A stretch of DNA of 64,000 nt, taken from positions 318,085 to 382,084 of the forward strand of contig NMRB01000042.1 in assembly GCA_002633025.1 (NCBI GenBank), read 5' to 3'. Under the pieces are notes generated by a model. That model was not told where the DNA came from, searched no databases, and saw only the letters and a list, made by a program, of their open reading frames with translations. The stretch is from Notospermus geniculatus (lineage: Eukaryota; Nemertea; Pilidiophora; Heteronemertea; Lineidae). The translations under genes were made by a program, and so were the position numbers. Below, piece by piece: positions 39,601-49,658 of the stretch (positions are counted from its first letter, which is position 1; each line of letters starts with the position of its first letter).

Positions 39601-41976
39601 CTAGGCCTATGATGAGGACTTTTTTCGAATAATCATGTGATAGCTTTTAATAGGCCTTTATACCATGCAAAGATTAAATTACTAATGGTTCAACAATCCG
39701 TCCTCAGCCTAAATAAAATGTCTTGTGACATTGTGGAATTTTGACCACATCATTGTACCAAGGCAAGATGTTTCCTATCTAATAAGGTCACAGCAATTAC
39801 ATCATAAGATTCAATTTCCTAATATTTTGGCTTGAGCGCAGTAACAAACAATTTCCACAAGTAAGTTCTTCCACTTGTCATAAAATTTTTCATACTGCAC
39901 TTGTGCAATCTTATCTGGCACGAGACATAAGATGGGCAGGACTGACTGTAGACATCCTGCTCAAAACAATGTTGTGTACAGGAAAAAATGCAACCTGAGC
40001 CCCACAAGTAGCTATTCATGTCTACTTTGTATAGCAACTCACCACTTGTGCACCATAATACCATAAATAAGTTACAAAGGAGAATATGACCCACTTTCAT
40101 CTAGTGTTTACTTGTCCCCTCATCCAAAATGCCATCAGAATGCCGATGAGAACCAAACATGGCATATCATACACTCACATAAAATGAAAACACTGGGGAC
40201 TCCAGGTCATTTAAATGCCAGTTCAATACCCCACCTCTTAGATGATACTTGACGGGTTGAGTCACTGGGTTCCCAGAGATGAAAGGTGAAAAAAATTCAA
40301 AATTTTGTTAAAAACAGTGGCACGCATCCAGCTAAAGGACAATACAGTCAAGATGATTTTTTCGTCATGATATCAAACTGAATACTGAAGTACGTGCAAT
40401 CTTATCTGGCACCCTCCTGGGGAGGGTGGAAAATTCATCACCCCAAATCATGGTGATTGAACTAAGGCAATCATTACTGTTGATATTAGCCTACATAACA
40501 TTTCATAAGCAATATCATCTGATATGACAAAGTAGAGGATCTTTCTTATCATCTTGGCTGCCTTCAGCACTTAGATAACTAAATACACACAACTAACATG
40601 TGAGATCAAACAGACTGGGCCCGGTTGTTCGAAACTCACGACAGCGCTATCTTGGTGTTAGCGCTATCTTGATGTTAAATGACGTAAAAGAACAATGGAT
40701 TTTTACGTCATCTAACATGAAGATAGCGCTAACACCAAGATAGCGCTGTCGTGACCGGGCCCTGACCTAAATCAACCTGTGAGATCAAACAGACTGACCT
40801 AAATAAACAAAATTATGATTGGTGTCCAGCAGAGATGTGTCACAAACTATCAGGTCAACACATTGTGTCAAGAGTCACCCATAGTTGACATAAGATTTAG
40901 CCTGGAAGCAAACTAACACTATCCTACAAATGCAGACAGAGTTGTGCAGGGGAAAGTCAACATTCCCACAAAAAAGGTTTACACAAGATCTGGTGGTCGT
41001 CAAAACGCATTGTAGGTTTACAATTCAGTGATGATAAGGGGGTTAATGCAGTACCATGGTTTTGGGATTTTCTTTTTTTCCGTTATTAGTCCTGAAGTCA
41101 GAAATGTTGGGAAAAGGCCATGAAATAGGATACTTTGACAGAATACAAGGATGTTTGCCGTATCTGTAGTGATCTCATTACCTTCCTATATTATGAGAGA
41201 TTTTACTTTTCAGCGTTTATATGGTCTCATCATTCTCTCATCATCATTCTCTCAACTTTCACAGATTCCTCATTATGAATGCCAGGAGGTGTGCCTTCCT
41301 GACTAAAACTTTTTCCCTTGAAGCATCAACCTGCCACTTTTAAATCACTAATCATGCTAATGACAATCCAAGATGATCATGCAGGCACCAGCACAGGGAC
41401 TTGAGGCATGCATGGCAGGGGTGGTGGGTGTTTCCGAGGTCCAAAAGCACCCACGGACAGTGTCCTGACCCCCGGGGTAAAATACCCCAGAANGCATGCC
41501 TCAAGTCCCTGTGGGCACCAGGGTCCTATGGCCATTTTGTCACAGTTGGTAATACAGGCATGACTAAAACTGGAAAACCAAAGAACATGAAGAAGACAAG
41601 TTGTAGTAAAGTATACTGATAACGACACTTTATGCTGTGTTGTGTATATGACAGGTCCCACAGGAAATGTAATGACTGAAAACGGAACACCCACCATGGC
41701 CATGCAGCATGCTGCTGCCTCAGATCAAGATGGCAAGATGACGTTACTGAGTGCAGTAACTATGGCAACAAATCGGCGGACTAAAACAATGTTTTCTCAT
41801 AGAAATGATGGGAAAACTTACTGAAGAGTTCTACTGCACAGTCTTGAATTGGTTTGGGTATCCACATTAGCACACAGCAATAAAATCACAAATAAAATCC
41901 CACGAAGTGAAATCCACAAGTCATAAGTATTCCACCGAACGGGTCCATTCGATGAGACAAATCCTAAAGATTCCAT
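9302..41976 (-). CDS. METRNL: Meteorin / meteorin-like secreted protein (4 coding exons over 33 kb)
   Basis: Secreted cysteine-rich signalling protein; vertebrate meteorin acts on glia and axons and meteorin-like acts in fat, muscle and immune cells. Exons (minus): 41976-41822, 38375-37990, 22567-22511, 9606-9302 (TGA). Phases 2,1,1 join perfectly to 300 aa, against about 293-311 in human paralogues. After a hydrophobic leader (ILFVILLLC) the mature part has exactly ten cysteines, the family hallmark, in the contexts RLCSR, VSCDEG, RACFK, EFCED, ECQPC, KVCSSDF, PKCGAK, IRCVPR and QFCDLD. The C-terminal CGAKYGKGDFLFLGKMRF segment aligns with the NTR-like end of meteorins. One N-glycosylation sequon (NGT) is visible. 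An invertebrate single copy may be co-orthologous to METRN and METRNL; the symbol follows the B3GNTL1 neighbourhood. Confidence 0.93.
13098..13237. mobile_element. 140-bp palindromic foldback/MITE, ends CAGGGCCCAGTT
   Basis: CAGGGCCCAGTTGCACAAAG at the left and its near reverse complement (CTTTGTGAAACTGGGCCCTG) at the right form long imperfect inverted arms that also include the AATCTTAAGTCTA stretch. No coding capacity. The ends resemble those of the element at 40617. Confidence 0.8.
13641..15523. repeat. Tandem duplication, two ~0.9-kb units
   Basis: Unit 1 (13641-14610, 970 bp) and unit 2 (14611-15523, 913 bp) both begin ATGTGTAAAGTATTG and end near AATGATAAGCAGT. They differ by scattered substitutions and small indels, and unit 1 holds an extra block of roughly 80 bp around 14320-14405 that includes a (CAT)n run. 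Open frames differ between copies because of the indels, which argues against coding function. Confidence 0.9.
20554..20574. repeat. AGC/CAG trinucleotide microsatellite
   Basis: Short run of about six AGC repeats in a noncoding intron. No associated reading frame is supported. Confidence 0.8.
22511..22567 (-). CDS. METRNL: Meteorin exon 3: 57-nt exon, CxxC...CSSDF
   Basis: Small exon between a TTTATCATTTCAG acceptor and a G|GTAAGC donor, encoding ECQPCSNTEILEKVCSSDF. This aligns residue for residue with the human exon encoding a CRPCSDAELLL..CTSDF pattern. Phase 1 at both ends, exactly as needed to join exons 2 and 4. It is isolated by 15.4 kb on one side and 12.9 kb on the other, so automated annotation may miss it. 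Confidence 0.92.
28923..29146. mobile_element. Possible hAT-like MITE with CCCTACCTT repeats
   Basis: It begins CAGTGTTCTCCGC and ends CACACTG, short inverted ends of hAT style. The interior carries six degenerate copies of an ACCCTACCTT word. I see no clear 8-bp target duplication, so the boundaries are tentative. Confidence 0.5.
31665..32410. mobile_element. Non-autonomous Mutator-like element (MULE-type), 746 bp
   Basis: Terminal inverted repeats of about 58 bp start GGTAGTATGTAAACATTG and differ at one position. The element is flanked by a perfect 9-bp direct repeat GTGAAAATA (31656-31664 and 32411-32419). Long inverted repeats with 9-bp target duplications are typical of the Mutator superfamily. 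The interior has no transposase frame. It is located in meteorin intron 2. Confidence 0.88.
32860..33200. mobile_element. hAT-like non-autonomous element, 341 bp
   Basis: Ends CAGGGTTCTCCAC and GTGGAGAATCCTG are inverted repeats with one mismatch; a short direct repeat CTATG abuts both ends. The interior has repeated GGGCG(C/G) words. CAGGGTTCTCC ends are common among hAT MITEs. No coding capacity. Confidence 0.72.
37990..38375 (-). CDS. METRNL: Meteorin exon 2: core domain
   Basis: 386-nt exon, acceptor TTTCCAG|A and donor CAAG|GTGAGA. Encodes the segment with VSCDEGKIIWKG, FRACFKV and EEFCEDS. The first matches the human pattern CAEGAVEW; three of the ten conserved cysteines are here. Entry phase 2, exit phase 1. 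Confidence 0.92.
40617..40763. mobile_element. Palindromic foldback element, ends GGGCCCGG
   Basis: Nearly perfect inverted arms contain GACAGCGCTATCTTGGTGTT and a second GCGCTATCTTGATGTTA, with a small loop near 40690. The insertion interrupts a short sequence that is present uninterrupted immediately downstream (40779-40805), so the boundaries are unusually well fixed. No coding capacity. Confidence 0.85.
41392..41513. repeat. Inverted repeat with unresolved base
   Basis: CACAGGGACTTGAGGCATGC at 41392-41411 is repeated inverted at 41494-41513. The intervening 82 bases end in an N at 41493, right at the arm, as expected where a hairpin disturbs sequencing. Confidence 0.8.
41822..41976 (-). 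CDS. METRNL: Meteorin exon 1: signal peptide and first cysteine
   Basis: Encodes about 51 residues: a polar start, a hydrophobic core (GILFVILLLCANV) and then the mature N terminus ending SRLCSRTLQ. The donor CA|GTAAGT is a consensus site, phase 2. The chosen ATG (41974-41976) has G at -3 and G at +4; in-frame ATGs 15 and 75 bases further upstream are possible but would lengthen the leader. Confidence 0.85.
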
Positions 41977-42692
41977 CACTGGAATAATCATGATCCACGC
42001 ATGGCATGTAGCATAATCCGTATCAAAAGAGAGGATGAGTCTTTTCCACACTTTTCAGTCATCCTCCTCCCATCCTTCAATCCCTGAAGTGCTCCAAGAC
42101 AACACCACTGACTGAATGATGATTTAAAGTACCGTGCAGTACCTCGTCGACGGATTGTCACATGCGGTATACCAACCTCGTGCCCTGGCTACTTTCGGAA
42201 TGGAGCGCGCCATATATACCGCACACAAGAATTTCACATGGGAACAAGGTAAGGGGATTCCAGACTTGGACGAGTTCATTTTGTTTATAGGGTGAGAGCT
42301 GCTGGTGATTGTGCGATGCATTGGAGGCCCTTAAATAATATTGTGGGAATTTTTTCCGTTGTAATGTAGTATTTTAGAGCATAACACTTGAAAATCTTTT
42401 GAAATATCATCATGTTATATTAGAGTCTACCGCGACTGCCATTCTCGTTTACCTGTAACCCCTAAATGAAAAGTGAGAGCTACCATGAGATTAAACTGAT
42501 CCTCTGTCCTCTACCTGTTCCGCTAGTACGAATGGAGAGTCCAGAGAGCAGAAAACCAGGCTACTGTGAGATCACATGACCGTCCAAAATGGCGGCGCCC
42601 ATGAATTGGAAACTGAAGTGATGTTTTCTGCAACTGACTATTTTACGGTTAATTCCACTGCACTGTCACCCTATTTAACATAACATATTTTA
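41977..42692. promoter_or_regulatory. Divergent promoter region between meteorin and B3GNTL1
   Basis: The two start codons lie 716 bp apart on opposite strands, so the interval must hold both 5' UTRs and promoters. A YY1-type AAAATGGCGGC motif lies at 42586-42596, about 100 bp upstream of the B3GNTL1 start codon, a usual place for it in housekeeping promoters. I see no clear TATA box. Whether one shared or two separate promoters operate cannot be told from sequence. Confidence 0.7.
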
Positions 42693-42704
42693 ATGGTCGA
42701 TGTG
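42693..42704 (+). CDS. B3GNTL1: B3GNTL1 exon 1, only 12 coding bases (MVDV)
   Basis: ATG GTC GAT GTG followed by a GTAAGA donor at 42705; phase 0, matching the acceptor at 43065. It gives MVDV-SVVTPV, which fits the human start M..HVSIILPV. A more obvious upstream ATGGCGGCG (42589) runs into TGA after ten codons and has no suitable donor. Confidence 0.78.
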
Positions 42705-45695
42705 GTAAGACTTTCTAATGTCATCCATTGAGGTGGGACTGATGTCAAATACTGAAATAGAGTAGCTACGTAGGAGGCCTAGGCCCTAGGCCCTAGGCCT
42801 TCTTGGTTTCACAATCATGAATCAGCATCAATCAACGTCCCATCGATCGACGAAAGAATATCCCACTACAAAGTACAATCCATTCCTTCCACCTGTGACA
42901 TCATGACACACCCGTCACAGGCCTATCCCTTCACTCAGACTTGTTGGTCAGCCTTTACTGTGGCATGTTAGTCTTTCATCACATTCTGACAAAAGTATGA
43001 ATATCCAAATCCAGCATTGCTCTCTGTGCCCTGTCTATCGAGTCTTCTATTTCATTGATTTCAGTCGGTTGTCACACCTGTGTATAATGGTGAGAAATGG
43101 TTAAATGAATGTTTGCAGTCCATATTGGATCAGGATTTTGAAGGAAACATTGAAGTTTCAATTTTTGATGATGCAAGTACGGTAAGAAGTATATTGTATT
43201 CTCTGAAGAATCGATTGATTTCAATTTTGCATTGAGAGCCATCTTAGCAGAATGGATCTATCAAGGCCAGTTCAAGTGCAGTTTGATTGTGTTCCTCTTT
43301 TTGTTGGGTCCAGGGTGATGAGGGCATTGCTCATGTATTTTCATTTTCAGGATAAAACTGCTGAAATTCTGCAGGAATGGAAACTGAAGTTCTTGGAACG
43401 AGGATTCCAGGTTGTCATAGGATTCAATGACACTGGTTCTCCTCTTGGAGGTAAGTTTTTTGTATCTTATTCCGTCAGTCATGTCAGAGGTTGGAAGTGT
43501 AGCTGTCATCTGTACATTTGGTCAGGTGATCATTTGCACCTTTTTTGGCTCGAGGACTCTGCAATTAAATTTGACCAACAATATAGAAAGTTGCTTTCTG
43601 ATTAAGAGACAAACTTGAACCAATTTTTTACATAACTGAAATTATTTCTTTCCTTTTAGCTGGGAATGCAAAACACAGGGCAGCCATTCAAAGTTCAGGG
43701 CAGTACATCTGCTGGTTGGATGCTGTAAGTATATGTTGACTCGGTTGTACATAAAAAATTGCAGTACCGTAACTAAATAAGCCTACTAAACTAGAAGTTC
43801 AAATCAAAGAGGACTGTGTTTTTTTCAGATTCAATGCATTGGTTTCAAATGATACCCATTTGATAGAGAATCTATGTACCCATCTAATGTAATATTATTT
43901 TATTTACATTTGTCTTTGTAGAAAAGGATCATTTGCTTCCTATGTCACTGTGATTGCTCAATATAATGTATTTGTACAGGATGATGTTATGACCAGAGAC
44001 CGAATTTCCTCGCAGTATGAAGTAGCAAGAAAGGATTCGACTGCAGTAAGTTCAGACACCATTAAACTGAATGATTCAATCATTGAAAAAATCAATTATG
44101 CAAAGCAAAGATATTAAAGAGTGACTTCAGTGAGTAGGCCTACAGACATAGGCATAAAACAAAAGACATTGCAAAGATGAAGACAATCACTTCTACATCT
44201 TAACATTAGAAATAGGGTCAGGCACCATCATACTGATGGACATCACATACTGAATCAATGAAGACAGTGTAACACACAAACAGTATGGTTTTGAATTTTC
44301 AGATAGTTGGATCTCAGTTCTGGAGAGAGCCTGAGGGCTCTACGCAACGCTATGCACGGTGGGCCAATAGCCTCACAGAAGAACAATTACTGACACAGAT
44401 CTACACATCCAATGGACCAACAGTAATATTTCCAACATGGTTTATGTCAAGAGAACAGTATGATAAAGTTGGGGGAATCGGTGGAGGGAAGGTAAGTGAT
44501 AGTGGCACTCAGCTTATGCATTCTAACTTGTCTGCTGGATATGAACATTCTCATTCATTTACATTTGTGGCGAAGATCTCTATTTTCCCTCCCCACACCA
44601 TTCATTGTTTTGGGCAGAACACTAATTGGATCACAGTGCCATAAATGTTAAATACAATCATTTTTTGGCAAACAGTTTTTTAAGCCATGTCTATTTTTTA
44701 CATCTACAGGGTGTTCCAGATGATCTGACCTTCTTCTTCAAACACCTGAAGTGTGGAGGGAAGGTGTGCAGAGTCAATCGACAGCTACTGATGTACCGTT
44801 ATCATTCAGATTCAACGACATTCTCAGTCTCTGAGTGAGTGACATTTCTACTGTGTGATTTTCACTGCCATCTCACGATATCAGAGCAACAATGTGCTAG
44901 TGTAGGATAGTCCTAGTTGTGTGGTCTGATGTTAACATTCTTTTTCATAGGGAATCCATCTGGAAATTACGCTTAAAAGCTCTGGAGGACGACATCTTGT
45001 CAAAATGGTCATCATTTAGTATCTGGAATGCAGGGAAACAGGGCAGGAAATTTTTCCGGTCACTGTCATTGGAGAATAAGAGAAAGGTAAATACAATGTA
45101 TTTTGCCACCTCCATTCAACATAAACAGGAATCTCCTGTAACTAATTTTGCTGATAGTGATACTGCCAGTCGTGATTAGTACCATTTTTCATTTATTTTA
45201 GGTCACGATGTTCTGTGACGTTGATGAAAAGAAGATAAGAAAAGGTGTATATATCTATGAAGAATCCAGAGTAAGTTTCCTCTTGTTTTTTTATAGTGAG
45301 TGGAGGATTTTTCTTTCATACCTTGTACAAGGCATCCTTTTACAGAGGGTGCTCTGTTAATTGCTGGTTTGTTAGTTTGTTAATTATTAAATGAAGCATC
45401 ATTGTACGTAATATCATAATTGATAACCATTGTCAATTTCATCTTTTCAGGAGCAGCCAAAACCAAAAATACCCATTGTGCATTTCTCCTCCGTGCAACC
45501 ACCAATTATATTGTGCATGAAAATTGTAAGTCAGCCGGCCTCCTCTTTCATGTTATGATTATCTGACCAACCAACAACACCAATGACTTCACTGTTTTCT
45601 ATCTACACTTTCAGGATTTGACGGGAGGTGGCTTTGAGAAAAACCTGGAGTCACTACATCTGAAAGAGGGCACAGACTTTTATCATTTTGCCTAA
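42693..45695 (+). CDS. B3GNTL1: B3GNTL1, GT2-family glycosyltransferase (11 coding exons)
   Basis: Putative UDP-GlcNAc:beta-Gal beta-1,3-N-acetylglucosaminyltransferase-like protein; its real acceptor is not established. Exons: 42693-42704, 43065-43181, 43351-43450, 43660-43724, 43980-44045, 44303-44491, 44710-44834, 44951-45086, 45202-45270, 45451-45525, 45615-45695 (TAA). All are GT-AG and join in phase to 344 aa (human about 361). GT-A fold motifs: [16 protein letters not shown] at the nucleotide-binding start, FDDAS, and the metal-binding LDADDVM (about residues 96-102), which is split by an intron. Further family blocks are [43 protein letters not shown] and the C-terminal EGTDFYHFA. There is no signal peptide or membrane segment, so it is probably cytosolic like its human relative. 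Confidence 0.95.
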
Positions 45696-46450
45696 AGATC
45701 ATGGACAGTGTATACAATCATCTTCTGAAGACAGTAACCAGGCTTTATAGCAATAGTACAGTTCTTCCTAGCTCATAGCAGTATGATACTCTATTAATAT
45801 GGATCAGGATGGTTCAATGTATAGTACAGGCCTATTGCTACGGTGTAAACTCTCTGACTGAAATTCCACAAGTGATCACACCATTTAGCAGGTAGCAGCA
45901 CTGTCAAGAGTATTGAGGGGTTGTTGACTGGTACCCAAAAGATGCCATCTGGAAAGTGGAGTTCTCTCAGATTTTAATGTCATTTTGATATTTGTTAATA
46001 AACGAGTCTTTTTATATTTAATGAAAATCCGTGTTCTCGCATTCCCATCTTTTAAATACAAGCCGACATTTTTCCTCCAATTTGGTGAAGCAGCCACATC
46101 ACCAGCCCCTCGCAACTGATGCCCTTGGAATACTCTGGTGATTCACACTGATTTGGACATTACGTCCCTACTTTGTTCTGTAAATCAAGACAATGCTCCA
46201 CGAATTTTAAGCACTGGCAACCATCAATATTTGAAGGCAAAATTATCTATTCTTGGCTGAACAGACATATATGTATATAACCCCTGGAAATTCGAAGGCA
46301 ATCCACAGCTCAACTCTTTGATTAACCACAAGAAACCAAATGTGGAGAGGGTGGGGAGAAGTAGAAAACGTCAGTACAAGCCCAACCTAAGGAATGGTAA
46401 ATCAAAGTTGAAGAGATACAGCGTATAATACCATAACAAATAAAGACAAG
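45696..46450 (+). other. B3GNTL1: B3GNTL1 3' UTR
   Basis: Noncoding after the stop. Plus-strand AATAAA hexamers lie near 45997 and at about 46438. The distal one is followed within some 40 bp by the opposing MARF1 poly(A) signal. Confidence 0.65.
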
Positions 46451-46482
46451 CTGTCTTTGGGGTGTAAGAACCAAATATTTAT
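46437..46482. terminator. Back-to-back convergent poly(A) signals (B3GNTL1 / MARF1)
   Basis: Plus-strand AATAAA at about 46438 (B3GNTL1) and a minus-strand AATAAA (TTTATT at about 46477, MARF1) lie about 40 bp apart. With cleavage 10-30 bases downstream of each signal, the two mature 3' ends would touch or overlap. Confidence 0.65.
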
Positions 46483-49400
46483 TCCATTTAAATCAATTCG
46501 AAGTAACCACTGCAGGTTACAGACCGTAAGTTTTTAGTATTTTCTGGACAACACCAGTACATGCATCTAAGTGCCGCCAACTAGACTACATGTCACATCA
46601 TTAACAGGAAAAAATAGATTAAGCAGCGACAGACATTATCTGTGATATAAGCAATGGTAACACACAGAGAAAACTCCAGAGCAAAGAAGGACCTTTAATA
46701 TCTTACTCACAAGCAATAACATATTATGAAGCTGTAACAGAATCCAACAGGGACCCAAGATAACCTTTCTATTGCAATAATCTATGTCTCATTCGACCAG
46801 TTTGTTTTTGATTACTAGTGAGGTGTATTGTTGATTTTCAATGTCCAAAACCTCTCAGCCTCGGGCTCCCCAATACTTCAATGGAAACTTCATATAAAGC
46901 AAACAGCATTCTGGTCAGCCAGTTCAGCTGTTTGAAATCAGGTTCCTCACCATTCAACATGCAAGGTTCACTTGACTGTAGTAACCTTCAAGGCCAGAAT
47001 ATACGGTGCATCATCAAAATGTTATAAACTTTTGCCTTAGCAATGAATTACTAGAACAGACAGAGCACAAAATGGCCACAGCTTTGACTTGGCATGTCTT
47101 GCAACATCATTCTTCCAATTCAAATCACATGAATCTCTACTTCATCATCAGAACGTTAAAAAGAGTACACTACACAAACATGTAGCGCTGAAAGCTAACG
47201 TCCACAAGGTGTACAAACGTACACCATACAACTGCAATGATACCCAATGGGTAACACTCATATCAAGTAGAAGCTAACCAGTCCTCATGAAACAAACGTT
47301 TCCAAGAAGAGGCTGAACCTGTGTCTGGACAGCAAACATGACAATCACAGTAGCCATCCTGCACTCCGGCCACTTTCCAGTTCTCACTGTATAGATACAA
47401 AACAGTATCTCTGCAACACAATCAGACTATGGCACCAGGCAGGCATCCTGAAGGGTATGCATGTACCTGTAAAGGGCAATCGCCAAAAATTCCCGCAACA
47501 AACTGAACCTGTGTGAGTTGTACCACACATCCACTGTCAGCCACCACGGTTCGAATGTGGTAGAGATAGCAATGTGCTACAAATAAACTACAAATAAAGT
47601 TAAAACCAGAAGCTGACCAGTGATTTGGTGAATAGGGATAAGGGTCATGGAGTTTTCAAAGAAGTTTCATAAACCAACAATACAACCCAGCCTTATCTGA
47701 AAAAGGTAATTGTAAAGTGTTTTTCACATTGAACTGGCCAAAGGTACTTAGTTGAACTCAGGAATGTGACCAGATCACATTTACCAAGAGGTAGTGGTGT
47801 TGCACAACACTGACTTGAAAACAGATTATAGCTCTTTCATGGTATCAGCCAAAGCTGGTCAGCTATGACACTGGCTGTCGAGGGTTGTGTAACATTATTA
47901 TTTGTGATCATGCCATTACAGTTTAGTGACAAGAGGTCAGCCAAGTACCTTTGGCCAGTTCAATGTGAAAAACACTTTACACATGGTAAAAGGTGATAAA
48001 CACCATGCATTCTTGAAGGAATCAGAACGACAAGGACCCAGACGCAGAAGTACCTGTGTTGTTCTTTAAGTAACATCATACCGGGAAACAACATATTAAG
48101 ATTGTCAAAACATGGGCAATATTACACCCCATTTTTGGCTTTTGCGGAACATCAATTCTGTTGTCTGACAAACAGTGAAAAACAACTAAAAGCATTGCCT
48201 ACACATTGTGTAATTCCCCAGGATGTACACAATAATGTATACATATGCAGCAAATACAGTGCAAGATGGTATAGTTATGATACTAACTAAAGTTTGTGCA
48301 GAGCAATACGAAAGGTTATAGTAGAATGAAGTACTAAATGATATCAAAGCATACAAAATACAAAATGGTCATCGCAAGAATTCATCACTTCTTCAAGAAC
48401 CTTAACCAAGGTGCAACATCATCCCAGAAGTAACATCATTTCTTATTCTAGAAATGACGACTTGTAATCCTCTCCACCCCCCACCCCCAAAAAATGCTGT
48501 GGAGATCGAATCCAAAATCACTCAGCTGATTAAGGCTTGACTTGACAGAAACAGTACCAAAATGATGGTAATGTGCTTGTATGTTTCTCGGAAAACACCC
48601 AAGATGAATATGTCTGGTAAGTAAAATGTACAGCTGAAAATGTACCGGTACGTCTGGTTCGGTTGAGGAAGCACTTCCACTTTTTCGTGGATCCTGAAGC
48701 ATGCATTGCATTACAAATGCACTCTCAACTGCACTTCGTTATTCACAACTAAACTGGACATTACCCTACAGGGAAAATGCTCACAAAAAGAAACCGTCAT
48801 GCATTTAAAGAGGAACATGAAGTTGAGAAAAACCACAGACTTGAAGAGAAAATGTTTCATTTGAACTGAATGACAAAACGTATTGTACATGTCCTCATTT
48901 TCAAATAAAATCACTCCTGAGGCCTAAGCATCAACTGCAGAGGAAAACTTACTCAATGCTCAAAAAATGGGCACAAGACACAGATGAATATCTTACAAGG
49001 CAGTCTCATCAATGGTACTGACTCAAGTATCAGTTAATGTACTGACAGGGAAAAGGGAAGACTCATGAACAACACAACATACCAAAAACCTACATGCATG
49101 TACATACCTGTACTTGAGACAATGACCAGGCAATACCCAAATTTAAGCATACCCAACTTGGGTACGACTTACGTATACAAAAAAATGAAAGTGTGTGCAG
49201 CAATAAGGGATATCAAGTGGAACAAGTGTAAAATAATTACATTGATAGTTGCAATGTCCCAGACTAGCAAGGTATCAATAGTAATATCTGATGTGTCTTC
49301 ATACACAAGCTATATACCAGAAACATATAATACCACGAAGATGTAATACTACAACATAAATTAAGCCAGGTAGATGAATCAAAATTTGATTCAAACTTAT

Positions 49401-49658
49401 AAAGCTTTGAGACATTTCCATTAGATGCTAACATGCTAACATATCAACCCATCCAAATGGGCACAACTTCTTTCGATTTCTCATGAACATCTGATAAATA
49501 ATAGGACAAATGAAATAATTGTCAACATCTTAAACTTGCTACAAAATGATGATGGCAGATTATGCAAACAATACGCAGTAGCATGAGACAGTCAAAATGG
49601 AATAGAAATCCCTACCACACAACAGCAAGTGAAGTTATCACACCTCCACTTCCAACAT
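46483..49658 (-). other. MARF1: MARF1 3' UTR (about 3.2 kb)
   Basis: No gene is recognised here on either strand, and the first good minus-strand poly(A) signal that pairs with the B3GNTL1 end is near 46477, so this is most simply a long MARF1 3' UTR. Earlier polyadenylation cannot be excluded. It contains a 39-bp perfect inverted repeat (47711-47981). Confidence 0.6.
47711..47981. repeat. Perfect 39-bp inverted repeat, 193-nt loop
   Basis: Arms 47711-47749 and 47943-47981 are exact reverse complements (TGTAAAGTGTTTTTCACATT... start). In a MARF1 transcript they would form a 39-bp perfect duplex. I see no target duplication, so this is either a decayed foldback element or a retained structure. 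Confidence 0.9.

Larger units (their letters stand above)
38376..41821. other. Meteorin intron 1 (3.4 kb), no recognised gene
   Basis: No gene seen. It contains the 40617-40763 foldback with its adjacent empty site and the hairpin at 41392-41513 with an N base. The open frame at 38484-38708 on the minus strand is not needed by, and does not fit, the meteorin splice pattern. Confidence 0.6.

Noticed and set aside
41386-41520. Inverted repeat considered as a tRNA or ncRNA gene
   Set aside because: It is a simple two-arm hairpin with no cloverleaf, no A/B boxes and an unresolved base.
42589-42621. ATGGCGGCG as the B3GNTL1 start codon
   Set aside because: It reaches TGA after ten codons and has no donor in phase with the acceptor at 43065; kept as a YY1-like promoter motif.
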